Source: Nissolia schottii (lineage: Eukaryota > Streptophyta > Magnoliopsida > Fabales > Fabaceae). From it: a DNA stretch of 64,000 nucleotides. The notes under the pieces are model-generated. The model did not search any database. It was not told where the DNA came from and saw nothing but the letters and a program-made list of their open reading frames with translations. This document shows positions 22,490 to 35,173 of this stretch, one piece after another (position 1 is the first letter of the stretch; each line of letters opens with the position of its first letter). The translations under genes and the position numbers were made by a program. The stretch spans positions 143,657-207,656 of the forward strand of contig QANU01007345.1 in the NCBI GenBank assembly GCA_003254905.1, written 5' to 3'.

Positions 22490-24491
22490 ATGGCCAGTCA
22501 CGAAGGAGGAGAGAGTGCAGCGATCATGTCCAAATTGGGTTCCTACGGTGGCGAAGTGAGGTTGCTTCTTCCGGGGGAGGAATCAGCTGCGGAAGAGACC
22601 ATGCTCTTATGGGGAATCCAACAACCCACGCTGTCCAAACCCAACGCTTTTGTGGCTCAGTCTTCCTTGCAACTCCGCATCGACTCTTGTGGCCACTCTC
22701 TCTCCATTCTTCAGTCCCCTTCTTCACTGGTATCTTCCTTTTTTTCTTTGTAATAGATTTTGAACTCTTGGGGGCACTGTCTTAGAAGGTTTGTTTGGTG
22801 AAATGTTTGATTTTGATGTGGATGTGTCTACTAACTTGATGACCCAGTTATTATTTGGGCCCAAATTCGATGACCCATTTCGTAAAATGTTATTTTACAG
22901 ATTGTTGATGCTTAAAGTTAGAAGGTTGCAGTAGTCATTGATATAACATAGGTTGCTTTGTTTTAGTTTTATAGCTGGTTTTGTATGTGTTAATTGAGGG
23001 TGTAGAAGATAGATGTAACTGTGAGCTTCAATTTTTTTTGTGTTAATTTAGGTCTAAAAGTTCCGTTCACGCCCATGTTTAATTCATGTTAGTGCTTGTA
23101 TGCATTATCTCAGCACTCTAGCGATGTTATGTTGTAATTTGCAGGTAATAGTTTTATTAAGCAGCAAATGACTAGAGAGTAGGTTTTGGATTATGCAAGG
23201 TTGAAATTACGGTTTCCAGATTGATCACACCCTAAAAGACGAGTTAATTTTGCAGTTGCCTGATATTTCATTTGGCTAGGAGTTCACTACATATAATAAA
23301 CTTGGAGCCTTGTTATATTGCCTGTGTCTTTTCAAACTACTGGTTACTTGTGTTAGGTGGTGAAATTGCTGTATCATGAATTGCCTATTGTTGAATTAAG
23401 TTCACAGTTTGCCTTTTTAACCTTTTGATTTAAGGGCACGCCTGGAGTAACTGGAGCAGTGATGTGGGATAGTGGAGTTGTATTGGGGAAGTTTCTAGAG
23501 CATTCTGTTGACTCAGGGATGCTTGTTCTTCAGGGCAAGAAGATTGTTGAACTGGGATCTGGTTGTGGGTTGGTCGGGTAATTACAATCTTATTATTGGT
23601 TAGTTTGTGTCAAATGGATATAGCTTGTCCATGATGTTCTCTTAACTTGTTTTACATAAATTTGATGAACTATAACAATTGATCTTTGAGCTATTGCATT
23701 GTATTCTATCTTGACTACGCTGTCTAGGAATTAGTGAAGAATTGATTTTATGGATTGTTCTTACTCACTCTGTAATGCACCATTCTTATTCTGTATTCTC
23801 TAGCTGCATTGCAGCACTTTTGGGTGGTGGAGTCTTTCTTACTGATCTGCCTGATAGACTGAGGCTACTTAGAAAGAACATTGAAACCAATATGAAACAT
23901 GGTTCTCTACGGGGTTCTATAACAGCAACAGAACTCACATGGGGATATGAACCTGACCCAGAACTCATTAAACCAACACCTGATTATGGTAATAAACGTC
24001 CCTCGACCCTTTATAACAACTTGCATAACAAGGGATTAATAAGGTTTCAACTAGCGATATCACACCAGAAAGCTTATAGGCATGTTGCCATCATTTGCAT
24101 CCTGGTGATCATCATCAGCATTCAAAATAGTAGTTACTTTTATGATTTCTTGTTTTCAGTGCTTGGATCTGATGTCGTGTACAGTGAGGGCGCCATTGAG
24201 GATCTGCTAGAGACATTGGGGAACCTCTCTGGGCCTAATACAACAATCTTTTTGGCTGGGGAACTCCGAAACGGTAAAGAATTATTCCTTTTTCTTCATT
24301 TTTGGACCTTAATCCTTACCGGTTACAGTTTTGATTTCTGAGTATTTTGTTTTCTGATTTCAGATGCCATCCTTGAGTACTTCATAGAAGCTGCAATGAA
24401 CGATTTCACAATTGGCCGTGTGGATCAAACACTCTGGCATCCTGATTATCACAGCAATCGTGTCGTACTTTATGTTCTAGTGAAGAAATGA
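22490..24491 (+). CDS. METTL21-like lysine/protein methyltransferase (269 aa)
   Basis: Five exons: 22490–22729, 23435–23577, 23804–23988, 24160–24273, 24364–24491 (810 nt). All introns are GT–AG. The seven-beta-strand SAM-binding fold is clear: motif I IVELGSGCGLVG (117–128), the acidic end of the next strand at LTDLP, and the family-16 signature DVVY (Asp 194). The N-terminal about 60 residues are variable. Family knowledge: METTL21/Methyltransf_16 enzymes methylate lysines of chaperones such as HSP70 or VCP; the plant substrate is not evident here. Upstream of motif I, AVMWDSG matches the usual conserved W-D before the SAM pocket. The first in-frame ATG was chosen; a second Met lies 12 codons later. 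Catalytically complete. Confidence 0.9.
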
Positions 24492-25367
24492 AAGTTTAGC
24501 TTAACGTTTAGTTGTTTTGTTTGAAGCTGGTAGTGTAACACATTCATATTGTACTAAAATCAACAGTCTTGACATGTTGAGCACTATTCTTTCTCCTTGC
24601 TCTTTTTTCCTCCTGTATCTGCTCCCCAGCGTTTTGATATTAACTATCTTGGTTTTGTATTCAATGTGAGTTTGGGTTGGTTAGGTTTGGTATGGATTGA
24701 TGAATGCCAAATGTAAGTTTGCGATATTTTTACATTTTAATGTGATGAAGGCAGTCCCTCTTCTTTTGCACCGGATATGCAAGGACATGCAAAATAAAAC
24801 ACAACATAGACGGAGTTTAAGTAAACAGTTTATTATTATGAGGGAGCTCTTATGGCTCATCTTTAATCATAAAATTTTGGCAATAATAAAAGTTTAATAA
24901 AAACAATGTGCACTAGTTGTTCCCATCCCGAGTCTAAATTTAAAAAATGCTAAGTGAGTGTCTAAAAGTCTTTTCCATTCAAATTCCCACCTGTATCTAG
25001 TGAACAATTTTTTGATGATGTGTAAATTATGACTCTTCAGTAAGATTTTGAATTAAAATAGTTTGTAAGTTGATTATTACTGTAAAAGTAAATTATCCTT
25101 TTAACAATGACAGATAGTAGTAATATTCTCTTTTCTTCTTATTTTTGTCCTTTAAAATTATCAAGTATCTTTATAGAGTTGCAAAGTATTCTCTCTCTCG
25201 CCAACAACCAACTACCCAACTAAACAACCATTTCCAACCCCTGTGGTCTTGCCACACACTTCACCTACCACCACCTCCAACAGCAACAACAACAACAACA
25301 ATCTATAACTTCACTTTACTGCTTTTTACCTTTCGTTAGTTCTTCTTCATCATCTTCAATCTGCAAC
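24492..25367. other. Intergenic between methyltransferase and ADH-like gene
   Basis: Probable 3' UTR to about 24650, then AT-rich spacer. The last about 170 bases contain CAA/ACC-rich leader sequence with a short (CAA)n run near 25281–25300, probably the 5' UTR of the ADH-like gene. Confidence 0.45.
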
Positions 25368-28300
25368 ATGTCTTCATCATCAACAACCCCTCAAGTCATA
25401 ACCTGCAAAGGTAAAAAATTTACACACCGTTTCTTTGTTTTTCGATTCGTGATGAATAAATGCACCCATTTTCCTTCCTCTTTCGATCTCTATATCCATT
25501 GTTTATAATGGTCTAATCATTGGATGTGGGAACAGCTGCGGTGGCATGGGGAGCTGGAGAGGCATTGGTGATGGAGGAAGTGGAAGTGAGCCCTCCTCAA
25601 CCAATGGAGATTCGGATTAAGGTTGTCTCCACCTCTCTCTGCCGCAGCGATCTTTCAGCCTGGGAATCTCATGTAAGCATCTATCTCTGCTTTTTTGCAA
25701 TCTTTCCTATCTAACTCCTACTCCGTCCCTGGTCCTTTTTATCTGTCACTCTCGGAATGTATCAAATTTGTGAAGCGACGGATAAAAAGGATCGGAGGGG
25801 GTACTATTTACTTCACTCACTGCAAAGTATTTGTTTCATGAACGGGTTTGGCACCTCTTCTCTTGTCATGCTTATTTCGAAATTTGGCAGTGTTTTGTTA
25901 ATTTAGACTTTGTTTCATAGAAATTTTCATCATGAATCTGTTGGATTGGAGCATGGAAATTGAACATGTGACCAGCAACTGCCGTTTGTAAGATGTAATT
26001 TAATGATGTCCTAATTTTTATTTAGGTTGATGTTCTATAATGTCTGAGGCAATGCATTCCAATCAATTATGTTGGGATGATTAGTTTTAGTTTTACTAGT
26101 AAACTTCGAGTAGTCCATTCTCCAGAGTATGCCTCCTTGTGTTCTCTAGAAAAGCCAATGAAGGATATTAGTCTGCTGATTAATATTTCTTTTATCATAA
26201 GAATTCTATCCATTTTAATTTACTTGAAAAAAAAAATCTATAGGTGGTTAGAGATTAACAAAAGGTTCTTGTTTGTGCAGGCCATATTTCCTCGCATATT
26301 TGGCCATGAAGCATCAGGGTAATGTAAAACTAACTATGATTTTTGGATTAAGGCAACAAAGTGTTACTACTGATTTCTTGTTATTTTCTTTGAATACCAT
26401 ACGAGTCTTTATTTTTTGAAGACTTGTTCAATTGGCTAATATGACAAGTAGATAAAACACCAAGATACCAAGTTCAGTTGGAGTCCAGTGATTAAATATG
26501 AGGGTGCAACAGCAGCACCGCAGAGAATGTTACGTTAAATATTTTGCATCATGGACGTAACTTTAGGATCATAATCATTACAAAAAGTGTTTTTTGCACA
26601 ATGGATGTTGTATTTTTAGTACTAATTTTGCAGGATTGTTGAAAGTGTGGGGCTGGGAGTGACTGAATTCAAAGAGGGCGATCATGTGTTAACAGCCTTC
26701 ATTGGAGAATGCATGGAATGCAGGCATTGCACATCTGGGAAAAGTAACATTTGTCAAGTTTTGGGATTGGAAAGAAAAGGCTTAATGCATAGCGATCAGA
26801 AGACGCGCTTCTCGGTAAAAGGGAAGCCTATATATCATTACTGTGCCGTTTCAAGTTTCAGCGAGTATACAGTAGTCCACACTGGATGTGCGGTGAAGGT
26901 CAGCCATCATGCACCTCTTGAGAAAATATGCCTTCTGAGCTGCGGAGTTGCTGCAGGTAAATCGGATGATTAACTATCTGCTTTCGGATTGTATTTATTG
27001 ACAACTGTCAACCATATATTCTAGCAAGTGCAATTTCTCAATTGAGATTGAGAGGACTATAATTCTTAATGCCATTGATAAATTCCATTTTTTTTTTTGT
27101 TGATTATGTTATGTGACTCACGGCATTGCTACATTAGGTCTAGGTGCAGCATGGAATGTCGCTAATGTGTCAAAAGGATCAACAGTGGTGATATTTGGTC
27201 TTGGAACTGTTGGCCTTTCTGTAAGTACAGGGAATCTGCAGCTCTGTCCATCTTATGTTCTAAACCTTTCAAAGTTGTAAGTAGATAATTTATGACTTCC
27301 CTTTTAATTAGGTTGCACAAGGTGCCAAGGTAAGGGGTGCATCTCGAATAATTGGTGTGGACAACAATCCGCAGAAGTGCGAAAAAGGTGCCAAAATTAG
27401 TTCCCCAAATTAATCTGAATATCGCTTTAAACCTATCAATCTCTTGGCTTACTATTTGTTGTCTTGTTGGTTTTTGCCACAGCTAAAGCTTTTGGGGTTA
27501 CAGAAGTTGTTGACCCGAATTCCTACCAAGAACCTATCGCCCAGGTGGTTGTTCATCTCAGCAGAAAATTTGTTGTTGAACCTTTTATAGTATCTTGTGG
27601 AGAAAATGATATATCTTGTAATAGATGACTATCAAATATCTGCTGCTAGATCAAGAATTTCATGTTGAAAATGTTGTAACAATCATTTATATGTTGAAAA
27701 TTTTCAGGTTATTAAGCGCATAACCGATGGTGGAGCAGATTTTTCTTTTGAATGTGTAGGCGACACTGACATGATAACCACTGCATTGCAGTCATGCTGT
27801 GATGTAATACTCTACATGCCAAAAACTCATGTTTTGAACACTTTTATAATATAGACTAGAAGTTCAATCTGCATTTCTTTGTTTTTCGTAGGGATGGGGT
27901 TTGACTGTAACACTTGGTGTGCCAAAGGTGAAGCCTGAGATGTCAGCTCATTATGCGCTGTTATTAATGGGAAGAACATTGAAAGGATCGCTATTCGGGG
28001 GATGGAAACCAAAATCTGATCTTCCTTCATTGGTAGAGAAGTATGTGAACAAGGTAACAGCAACAGTACCTGATTATTTCCTTTTATCTGAGGATGACTG
28101 CTTTGTATATATATATATATATTTATTTTAATGTGGATCATGGAAGTGTTTAGGATAAAAAAAAAGAAGAGGCAACGTATGTGTAGAGCCATCAGAATGC
28201 ATGTTGGTCTGTGCAGAAGATGCTTTGAATTGACACCACAGGTTCAAAGTTAAATCTAGTGGTACAGAAGTATGTGTTTTTGTATATTAAAATGGTTCTC

Positions 28301-28593
28301 ATTGCATTAAGCATTACCCGGAAACTCTCCCCTTATGCTGATTAGGAATTGATTCTTGCTTCATGTGCCTTTTTCCTTGTTGATTTGTTTTGTTGCTAAT
28401 TAGTTTTGAGAGTGCAGGCGCTTTGAAGCACAGGCTTTAGCAAGAACTATGTACTAATATTTTGAATAATGTGCAGGAAATTCAGATTGATGACTACATA
28501 ACACACAATATGCCATTTGATGACATTAACAAAGCTTTCAATCTCATGAGGGTAGGAAAGTGTCTTCGTTGTGTTATCCACATGCCAACATAG
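25368..28593 (+). CDS. Zinc-type alcohol dehydrogenase, ADH-like 7 type (378 aa)
   Basis: Ten exons: 25368–25410, 25536–25672, 26281–26318, 26634–26956, 27138–27220, 27312–27387, 27483–27544, 27708–27803, 27892–28053, 28477–28593 (1137 nt, one frame). Cytosolic medium-chain dehydrogenase, NAD-linked. Seen: catalytic zinc ligands Cys in LCRSD, His in FGHEASG and Cys in LLSCGVAAG; the structural zinc loop [14 protein letters not shown] with four Cys; the Rossmann motif [14 protein letters not shown] followed by GVD, whose Asp favours NAD over NADP; and the C-terminal substrate lobe ending [13 protein letters not shown]. Length and exon layout match plant ADHs. The sequence looks closer to the Arabidopsis ADH-like group than to classical ADH1, so the physiological alcohol/aldehyde is uncertain. 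It is tail-to-tail with the DUF1308 gene. Confidence 0.93.
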
Positions 28594-29369
28594 TTCTTGT
28601 GGCTACATGATTCTTTCAACAACAAAAAAAAGTGAGAATTATTGTAGGGGTTAATACCCCGGATTATGTCAAAACTACATTGCCTAGGGATCCTTGCACA
28701 TTGATTTGAATTGTCACTTGTAAAGGACAATATTGATTATGCTGTGCTTTTTTGGTCTTCGCTCAACAAAGAAAATTTAACCTATGCTAAAGAATCTCTG
28801 TTGTTGTACAAAGTTGATTTCCTTGACTGGTTTTTTACCAGCAATATATCTCCATGCCTTGCACTTTGTGGCCTTGAACAGCATAAACCCCATTCATTGA
28901 CAGCTTCCTCTCATTCAAACAAAGGAAATTTTGAAGTAGAGGTTCTTTTTGCGATCATGACAGAAAATTTACCCATTGTTCGCTTGAACTGAATACAAGG
29001 CTGTTAATGTAATCGTCCCAAAAAAATGAAACACTAAGAGCACTCATTCTAACTCTATCTGAGGCAAATCGTCGGAGACAAAGGATCCACCCTGGGGAGG
29101 TGGAAGCACCACCACCACCAACAGCTCCAACGGAAGCTCCAGGCTCCTCGAGATCTGGCAAGGGTAGCCCAGTGCAGCTGCATTGTCATCCTCCATTAGT
29201 ATTACATACATGCTATGCCAGCAATACAACTCAACATCACCAAACAGAGGCTGCTTTGCAACTGCATGTGTTGGAAAATCACCAAGAAGCCTCTTTCCTC
29301 TTGTCTAGTTTTCATTTAATTGAAAATAGATTCCCTGAATGCTTCAAGTGTAGTCAAGAATGCATGAAA
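28594..29369. other. Short convergent spacer with both 3' UTRs
   Basis: The stops of the ADH-like gene (+) and the DUF1308 gene (−) are 776 bp apart. The sequence is non-coding. A proline/threonine-rich stretch at 29090–29190 opens short frames on both strands but lacks splice or start support. Overlapping 3' UTRs are plausible. Confidence 0.4.
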
Positions 29370-31972
29370 CTAATTGCCAGTTAAGGCCATAGGTCTATGC
29401 TCAACAGTACAAAGGGACATCCCTGTTTGTGAAACTGCTCTGACAAATGCCATGTTTGCAGTTAAAGTTGGAGCATGCCAATGGTCACCGGTGCCAAAGA
29501 CAACTTTGTTTTTCAATGCCAGTTTCCTAGTAGTTGGGAGGCCCATCATGCGTTCCGAAGGAGTATCAGGAACAACCCTGTGGTGATCCTATAGCTAGTT
29601 AGTGCAAAATGTTGAACATATTATTTTAGGCATTAGCAATAGGAAAAAGTAACCAAAAAAAAAAAACTTCACAAGTGTGCAACTATGTTTGGGAAAACAT
29701 TCTCAATGATTTCCCAAAACAAAGTATTTATCCACAATTAACAAACCACTACATACTACAAAAATAATTCTGCATTGCAATTTTTCTTTCTCAGATAAAC
29801 CTAAGTGATTCAGACAGATATGAACATAGCTCATGAAACTCACCTGAGGAAATTTATTAACTTCTCAGCTCTGAGTTTCTCTTTAGGCCCTCCACACATC
29901 AATACCAACTCCTTAAATTCCATATGAACACACTCGCAGATTATGCCTTTCTTCCCACACAAGATTCTACCAAACTCCGCATGGATTGGGCTTTCAAGTT
30001 CAGACATTATCTAGCAAAAAAATTGTGAGAGCTTTAGTCAATTCACATTCACTTGATGCAGATAAAAGCCACGTGTCCATAATTTATAAAAGCCTTTTCC
30101 AATTACATGGGACCAACCACTTAGATCAAATGACCATAGATATAAGCATGCAAAAAGTCAAAAGCATAAAAATCACATTGTCTAATTATTCAATGATAAT
30201 ATAAATATAATGGCCGTGATAAATGGATAACAAAGAATTATTTAGCAAAAATCTCAATGAGATAACTTACTTGACCAACCACAAAGTCATAGTTTCCTTT
30301 AAACCGCTGCCTCAGTTCAGACTCTGGAGTGGCCAAAAGTTTCGTTGTACCACCATTACTAATTCCTGATACAAGAGCTATCAAAGCTGTAGTATCCAAA
30401 TTTACCAGATTACTTTCACCTAAAAGGTTATCAGGTTCAGAGAATTCAAAATTTGTATTGTTCAAGGAGCATAGTTTCATTCCCATAACAACGGAGCACA
30501 ATGCATCACCCAAGCTTGTTTCAACATTCTCGTCTGGAGGCTGAATTCGAGTATCAGCTTTCTGAACTGAAGGTTGTAGCTGAGAAGAGCCCATATTTTT
30601 GGCATTCTCTTCTAAAAGCTGCAGCTGAGTTTCAGCTTTTCCTAATGAAAACTCGAGTTGAGAAGACTCAACAGTTGAACCTTGGCTATTGACACTTGAA
30701 TTTGAAACAGCATCTTTGCCATCAGCAGGATTGATTTCAAGGACGCATGCATCTTTATATGATCTAGCAATAACATTTATCCAGTCACCTTCTGTTTCTT
30801 CCAATGCAACAGAACTGAAACCTGAAAACTCCAACCCAATTTCAGATGCCCCAAACTCATCTCGAAGTTTCTTGTAAACATGGTCCGTAAGCCCATTGGC
30901 AAAGAAAAGAATAACAGAGGAAGGCCTTAAGGTTAAGGTAGACCGAGCGGCAGCAAGGACTTCTTGAATGCGTAGTTTTAAGCCCTTACTTCTATGACAT
31001 GTATTCCAAGAGACGTACTTTGGATTTCTATCAGATACTATAATCCAGACTGGCTTCCTGTTGACGGTACATACTATGTCGACGTGAATGTCTTTGAGAG
31101 AAGAACTACGTCTCTCCTCACCTCTAACTGAAGGCAAGAGCGGGATTGACTTGCAAACTCGAGAAACTCCAGTAATGAAAGGCTGCTGAAGAATATGTAC
31201 AACTGCCTCAAGGTGCCCAATGTTGACACTGTTATCACATAGAGATAGTCATAGATTAAGAAGTAATCAAGAAAATATCACTAGTTACCTCTGAAACAGG
31301 GCTAATAGCACAAAGATGAAAACATGATCCAAACACATTAAGACAAGCACGTTTTCTCTGTTACAATTTCATTTTCTCAGTAATTCATCTGCCTCTCTTT
31401 TCCACATTTCACAAAAATTATACACCTATGCACTGAAGAAAATAAGTAGATAAAAAAGCACGAAAAAAGAAAAATGAAAATTTGAGACTTCCTTTTTTGA
31501 AAAAAATCACTCAACAATTTATGAGTAGCATTAGTATAAAACTACAGGTTCATGTGAATATTCAGCAATCAAAAACACAATTTAAAACTATAAATATTAA
31601 AACAAAATGCTAAAAAGCCATAATTTTTGTCAAAGTACCAGACTGATCATATTAGTTTCATACCATCTAAGAATCACACTTTATTTCAGCCTAAAATTCT
31701 AACAATTTATTATGACTATACTCCAGAAAACATGAGTCTATAACGTCGTAGTAATTAAAAAATTATTGAAGGGGATGAAGCATCAGTGACCTGAGGGGGG
31801 CAGAGGAAGAGGGGCGACAGAGGAAAGCGAGCTCGGTACGTGCCGATTTGAGGAGGGTTCTTTTGCAGGAATCGGTGATATTGGTGGAACGAGGCAATTG
31901 GTGAATGGCTTCAATGACGCACTTGCATCTCTGCTCCGCCACTTCCACTTCTGCAACCCTCTGCTCCTCCAT
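29370..31972 (-). CDS. UPF0415/DUF1308 family protein (504 aa)
   Basis: Four exons on the minus strand: 31791–31972, 30271–31228, 29844–30010, 29370–29577 (1515 nt, one frame, GT–AG introns). The N-terminal domain (about residues 1–160) runs from MEEQRVAEVEVAEQRC to a block containing VWIIVSDRNPKYVSWNT. A low-complexity middle (Gln/Ser/Glu-rich, about 220–310) follows. The C-terminal DUF1308 region includes NLDTTALIALVS, HMEFKELVL, VVFGTGD and LTANMAFVRAV. It is orthologous in layout to the human C7orf25-type UPF0415 proteins, whose function is unclear. I recall no established plant role. No signal peptide or membrane segment is evident, so it is probably soluble. The start ATG is the only in-frame Met near the exon start. 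Confidence 0.88.
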
Positions 31973-32796
31973 TCTCTCTCACTTCTTTTCTCTATTTTCT
32001 TGCAACGAAATAAATATGAGCACTGTTTTCTTTTTCTTTTTCTTTTTCTTTTAAATAAAAAAAATATATGAGCAACTTAAGTAATGGGGCAGGTGGCAGA
32101 GAAATAATCTTTTTTTTCCTTTGTTTTTGATAAATGTGGTAAAGAAGTATAAAGTGCTGGGATACTGTCTTTTTCCCTTCATTTCGAAAAAGGGTAAGTT
32201 ATCTTAATATATTACTTCTTCCCTAATGCCTTTTTAACAAAAATAATTTGTCCACGAATATTTATTATTTTAATAATTTATTTATTAATTATTATTTTAT
32301 TTTATCCTTATTTATTAAGCTTTACTTTCTTTAATGCAGTCATAAAAACAAAAAGAATTTAACAGAGAGAGAAAAATTAAAAGGGTAATTTTGTCAATAC
32401 ATATACATTTGTTGTGTTTTGTGCAATTTTATGTGAAAAAACCTTGAAAGACTATTATTTTTGAATAAGTAATATGATCATTTGGATTGATTTATAGTAA
32501 AAATATTCTATTTTTTAGATTTTTTTTAGTAAAGCATATAAAAGAAAATATTTTAAGTTGTATTCACACACTCTTTAAAACATCAATGTGGAGTTAGTTA
32601 AGGTGGTACACCTTGTCATGTTTCCTTATAATTTCCCTTGTCAATGTCACTAGGACTATTCTTTACAAACTTGATGATATAATTTTGATGTAAATAATAA
32701 CAATTCTCAACGAACTTGCGATTATAAACAAGAATAACAAATGATAATTAGTGTATAAAAATATAAAAGAATGGGGGAGACAAGAGAATTGTAATG
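31973..32796. other. DUF1308 gene upstream region and AT-rich spacer
   Basis: Just upstream of the minus-strand start lies a pyrimidine tract on the plus strand (repeated TTTTTC units, about 32025–32052). The rest is AT-rich with no gene or bounded repeat seen. Confidence 0.4.
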
Positions 32797-32801
32797 GGCT
32801 T

Positions 32802-33520
32802 TGTTACGGTCTAAAACATTAGGGTCAGAGAGCTCTAACCCTCTAAGAGGGAGAGGAGCTCGCATCCCCTAAAAGGCCCGAAGGGTCTAACCCACTAAGG
32901 AGCAGAAGAGGCTCTCCCCACCTAGTCAGACCGGCCCAAAGAGAGGGAGCCTCATGGCACTTAGAAGAGGAGAAGGTCGTAGGCCCAAAGACTCCAAACC
33001 CCGTCCAGCTCAATAAGGCTAAGAGGAGGAAGCGTCGACCTCTCCTCCCCAGTCCGCAACTGACTCCTAGATAAGCGGGAAAAGATAAACCAGGGAGCGG
33101 ATGGACAAACCCCCATTACTTTATCTCTATCTTACCTCTATCTTTGTACTCTAAGCTCACTTATAAAAGCACACGACCACTCAGGTCATCAAGTACCTCT
33201 CACTCTCCTCTTAGAGAACTCTCCTAATCCCTGTGCTTACTTGAGCGTCGGAGTACCTTTGCAGGTACACCCCGCTGCCGTACTCTCTCCGAAAGGAATC
33301 CGCTCGCAGCTTCCGTCCGAGCCTCCGAACCCGCTCGGAGCCCTCGTCCAAGCCTCCAAACCGCTCGGAGCTTTCGTTCAAGCCTCCGAACCGGCTCGGA
33401 GCTTTCGTCCAGGCCTCCGAACCCGCTTGGAGATTTTGCCTCAAGCCTTCGAGCTTCCGTCAAGGCGCCTTTCTCACTCGTTCAAGTAACCTCGTACCCT
33501 TTACGAATTACTTACGAACA
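32802..33520 (+). mobile_element. Solo LTR of a Gypsy-like retrotransposon, with target-site duplication
   Basis: A 719-bp GC-richer block starts TGTTACGG and ends TTACGAACA (TG…CA). It is flanked on both sides by the identical 5 bp GGCTT (32797–32801 and 33521–33525). It contains a TATA-like box (CTTATAAAAG, about 33161) and, downstream, TGAGCGTCGGAGTACCTTTG, a phrase I associate with LTRs of plant Gypsy elements. No internal coding region is present, so it is a recombinational solo LTR. Near its end it holds a tandem repeat (33300–33450). Confidence 0.85.
33300..33450. repeat. Tandem repeat of about 30 bp inside the solo LTR
   Basis: About five imperfect units of the type CCGCTCGGAGCTTTCGT then CCAAGCCTCCGAA, starting near 33300, 33331, 33361, 33391 and 33422. 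It creates apparent open frames on both strands that should not be read as genes. Confidence 0.8.
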
Positions 33521-33525
33521 GGCTT

Positions 33526-35173
33526 AATATCTATACTAATGACAGAAAATTATAAAGAAACATGGAGGGGAAATAAAGTAAACAAATGTGAGTTTTAAGG
33601 CTACTACTCGAGTTTCCTATGACTCTTTGATGTCATTGTGGCGTGTTTGATCGCTTACATGAGTGTTCCCCTTTCCAAACTCCTATGAATAGCCTACATT
33701 GTGGCTATGACCATGTTTATTTATAGTACAATAAAAGGTAACTGCTTATGTTTTTCCTTGTTGTGTTGGTGATGAATACATGTCGCTACTTTTGAATTTG
33801 AATTTCAACTTGAATTTACCGCTTCTTGATCGTGTCGGTGTGCTTGTCATGTGCCATTGTCTTGCCAACTTCTAGTGCATTGATTTTCCTTCTAAGTGCC
33901 AACAACGATCATATGGATATTTAAATAAGGATTTTTGATTTTGCCTTTATTTGTGATACTCATTTTAATTACAATATTAATAAAAAATATTTTGTGATAA
34001 CACCCTTTTAAGGGACTTCAGTCAAGTTGACCTAGGTTAGTTAAGCTCCTTGTAATAAGATCTAGATGTCAATCTAAAATTAATTTTATTTTTATTTGAA
34101 ATAGTACTTTACAAAGAAAATCAATCCAAACTAGCTCATTAACAATTTGTTTTAATGATTATCTCGTGTCAATATAATCATTAATCTTTAGGTTTTGCTA
34201 ATAAGTATTCTTAAAACACTTGTTAATAAAGTATAAATAATAATTTTGTTTAAAAAGAAGTGAAACTTATATCTTTTTAATGATATTCATTGCCGTAAAA
34301 ACTTACATTTTCTCTTTTTGATTCCTTTAACCAATTGGTTAGAAAAACCTTACTATTTTAATACACGAAAAGAATGTGGCCATAACCTATTCTCTTTCAC
34401 CTTGACAAAGAAACGACCTTGATTTTTTGTTTTCTCCGATAAAAGACTAGTGTGCCATTAAACTAAACTTACCTATTTTAAGCTTTGGTCATGATGTATA
34501 TCTCAAATTTTTTATTTGTTTGAAAATACTGACATTAGTAAATACATCATCAATTGTGTTTAGAAAAGAGGCAAAAACAATTCAGGAGGATTCACAATTC
34601 AAGTTAGTACGATGGAATGAAGTATAATTTGTTAGGGCATCATCAGTTTCATTACAATCAAAAAATGTAATTAGCCTCAAAAATAAGATTAATTTTTCTT
34701 TTAAACTAAAACTAAGATATTCTTCAAATTGTTATTCTATTTACAATTGCGGCCGTGATTAAAATAATTGAGTTATTATATTCATTATTAAATGCGATTT
34801 TAATAAGGTCTGCGTTTAAAATGAGATTACATCTAATAGCAATTATGTGTAGATCAAGACAGTGTCACATATTCATTTTTTAATGCTAGCACGTTAATAA
34901 AGTAAAAATAACATTTTTAAAAAAAATTTATTAAAAAGATTTTTATGGCGACGAGTTTCTTTAAGATTGGAATCTTGATTTGATTTGATGGAGGTTTGTT
35001 GACCAATGCACTTCAAAAACTTTTTCAATCTCTGAACTGTTGAATAAGCTACATTAGTTTGTCAGATGAAGAAGAATGTATAGGAAGTTGTTCTATTTGC
35101 AAGTTGTAAAATTAAAAGAAAGTAAACGTTAACTAGGTTGAACTAGTGACATTGCTAGCTATGATCGTCATAC
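33526..35173. other. Intergenic AT-rich sequence upstream of the TNL pseudogene
   Basis: No gene, RNA or clear transposon edge recognised. Poly-A and poly-T runs are common. The last about 150 bases may be remnants of the pseudogene's old upstream region. Confidence 0.4.

Noticed and set aside
28955-29384. Pro/Thr-rich open frames between the ADH-like and DUF1308 genes
   Set aside because: They lie in the shared 3' UTR region, have short overlapping frames on both strands, and lack splice signals or family motifs.
33211-33489. Arg/Gly/Leu-rich open frames on both strands
   Set aside because: They read through the 30-bp tandem repeat of the solo LTR.
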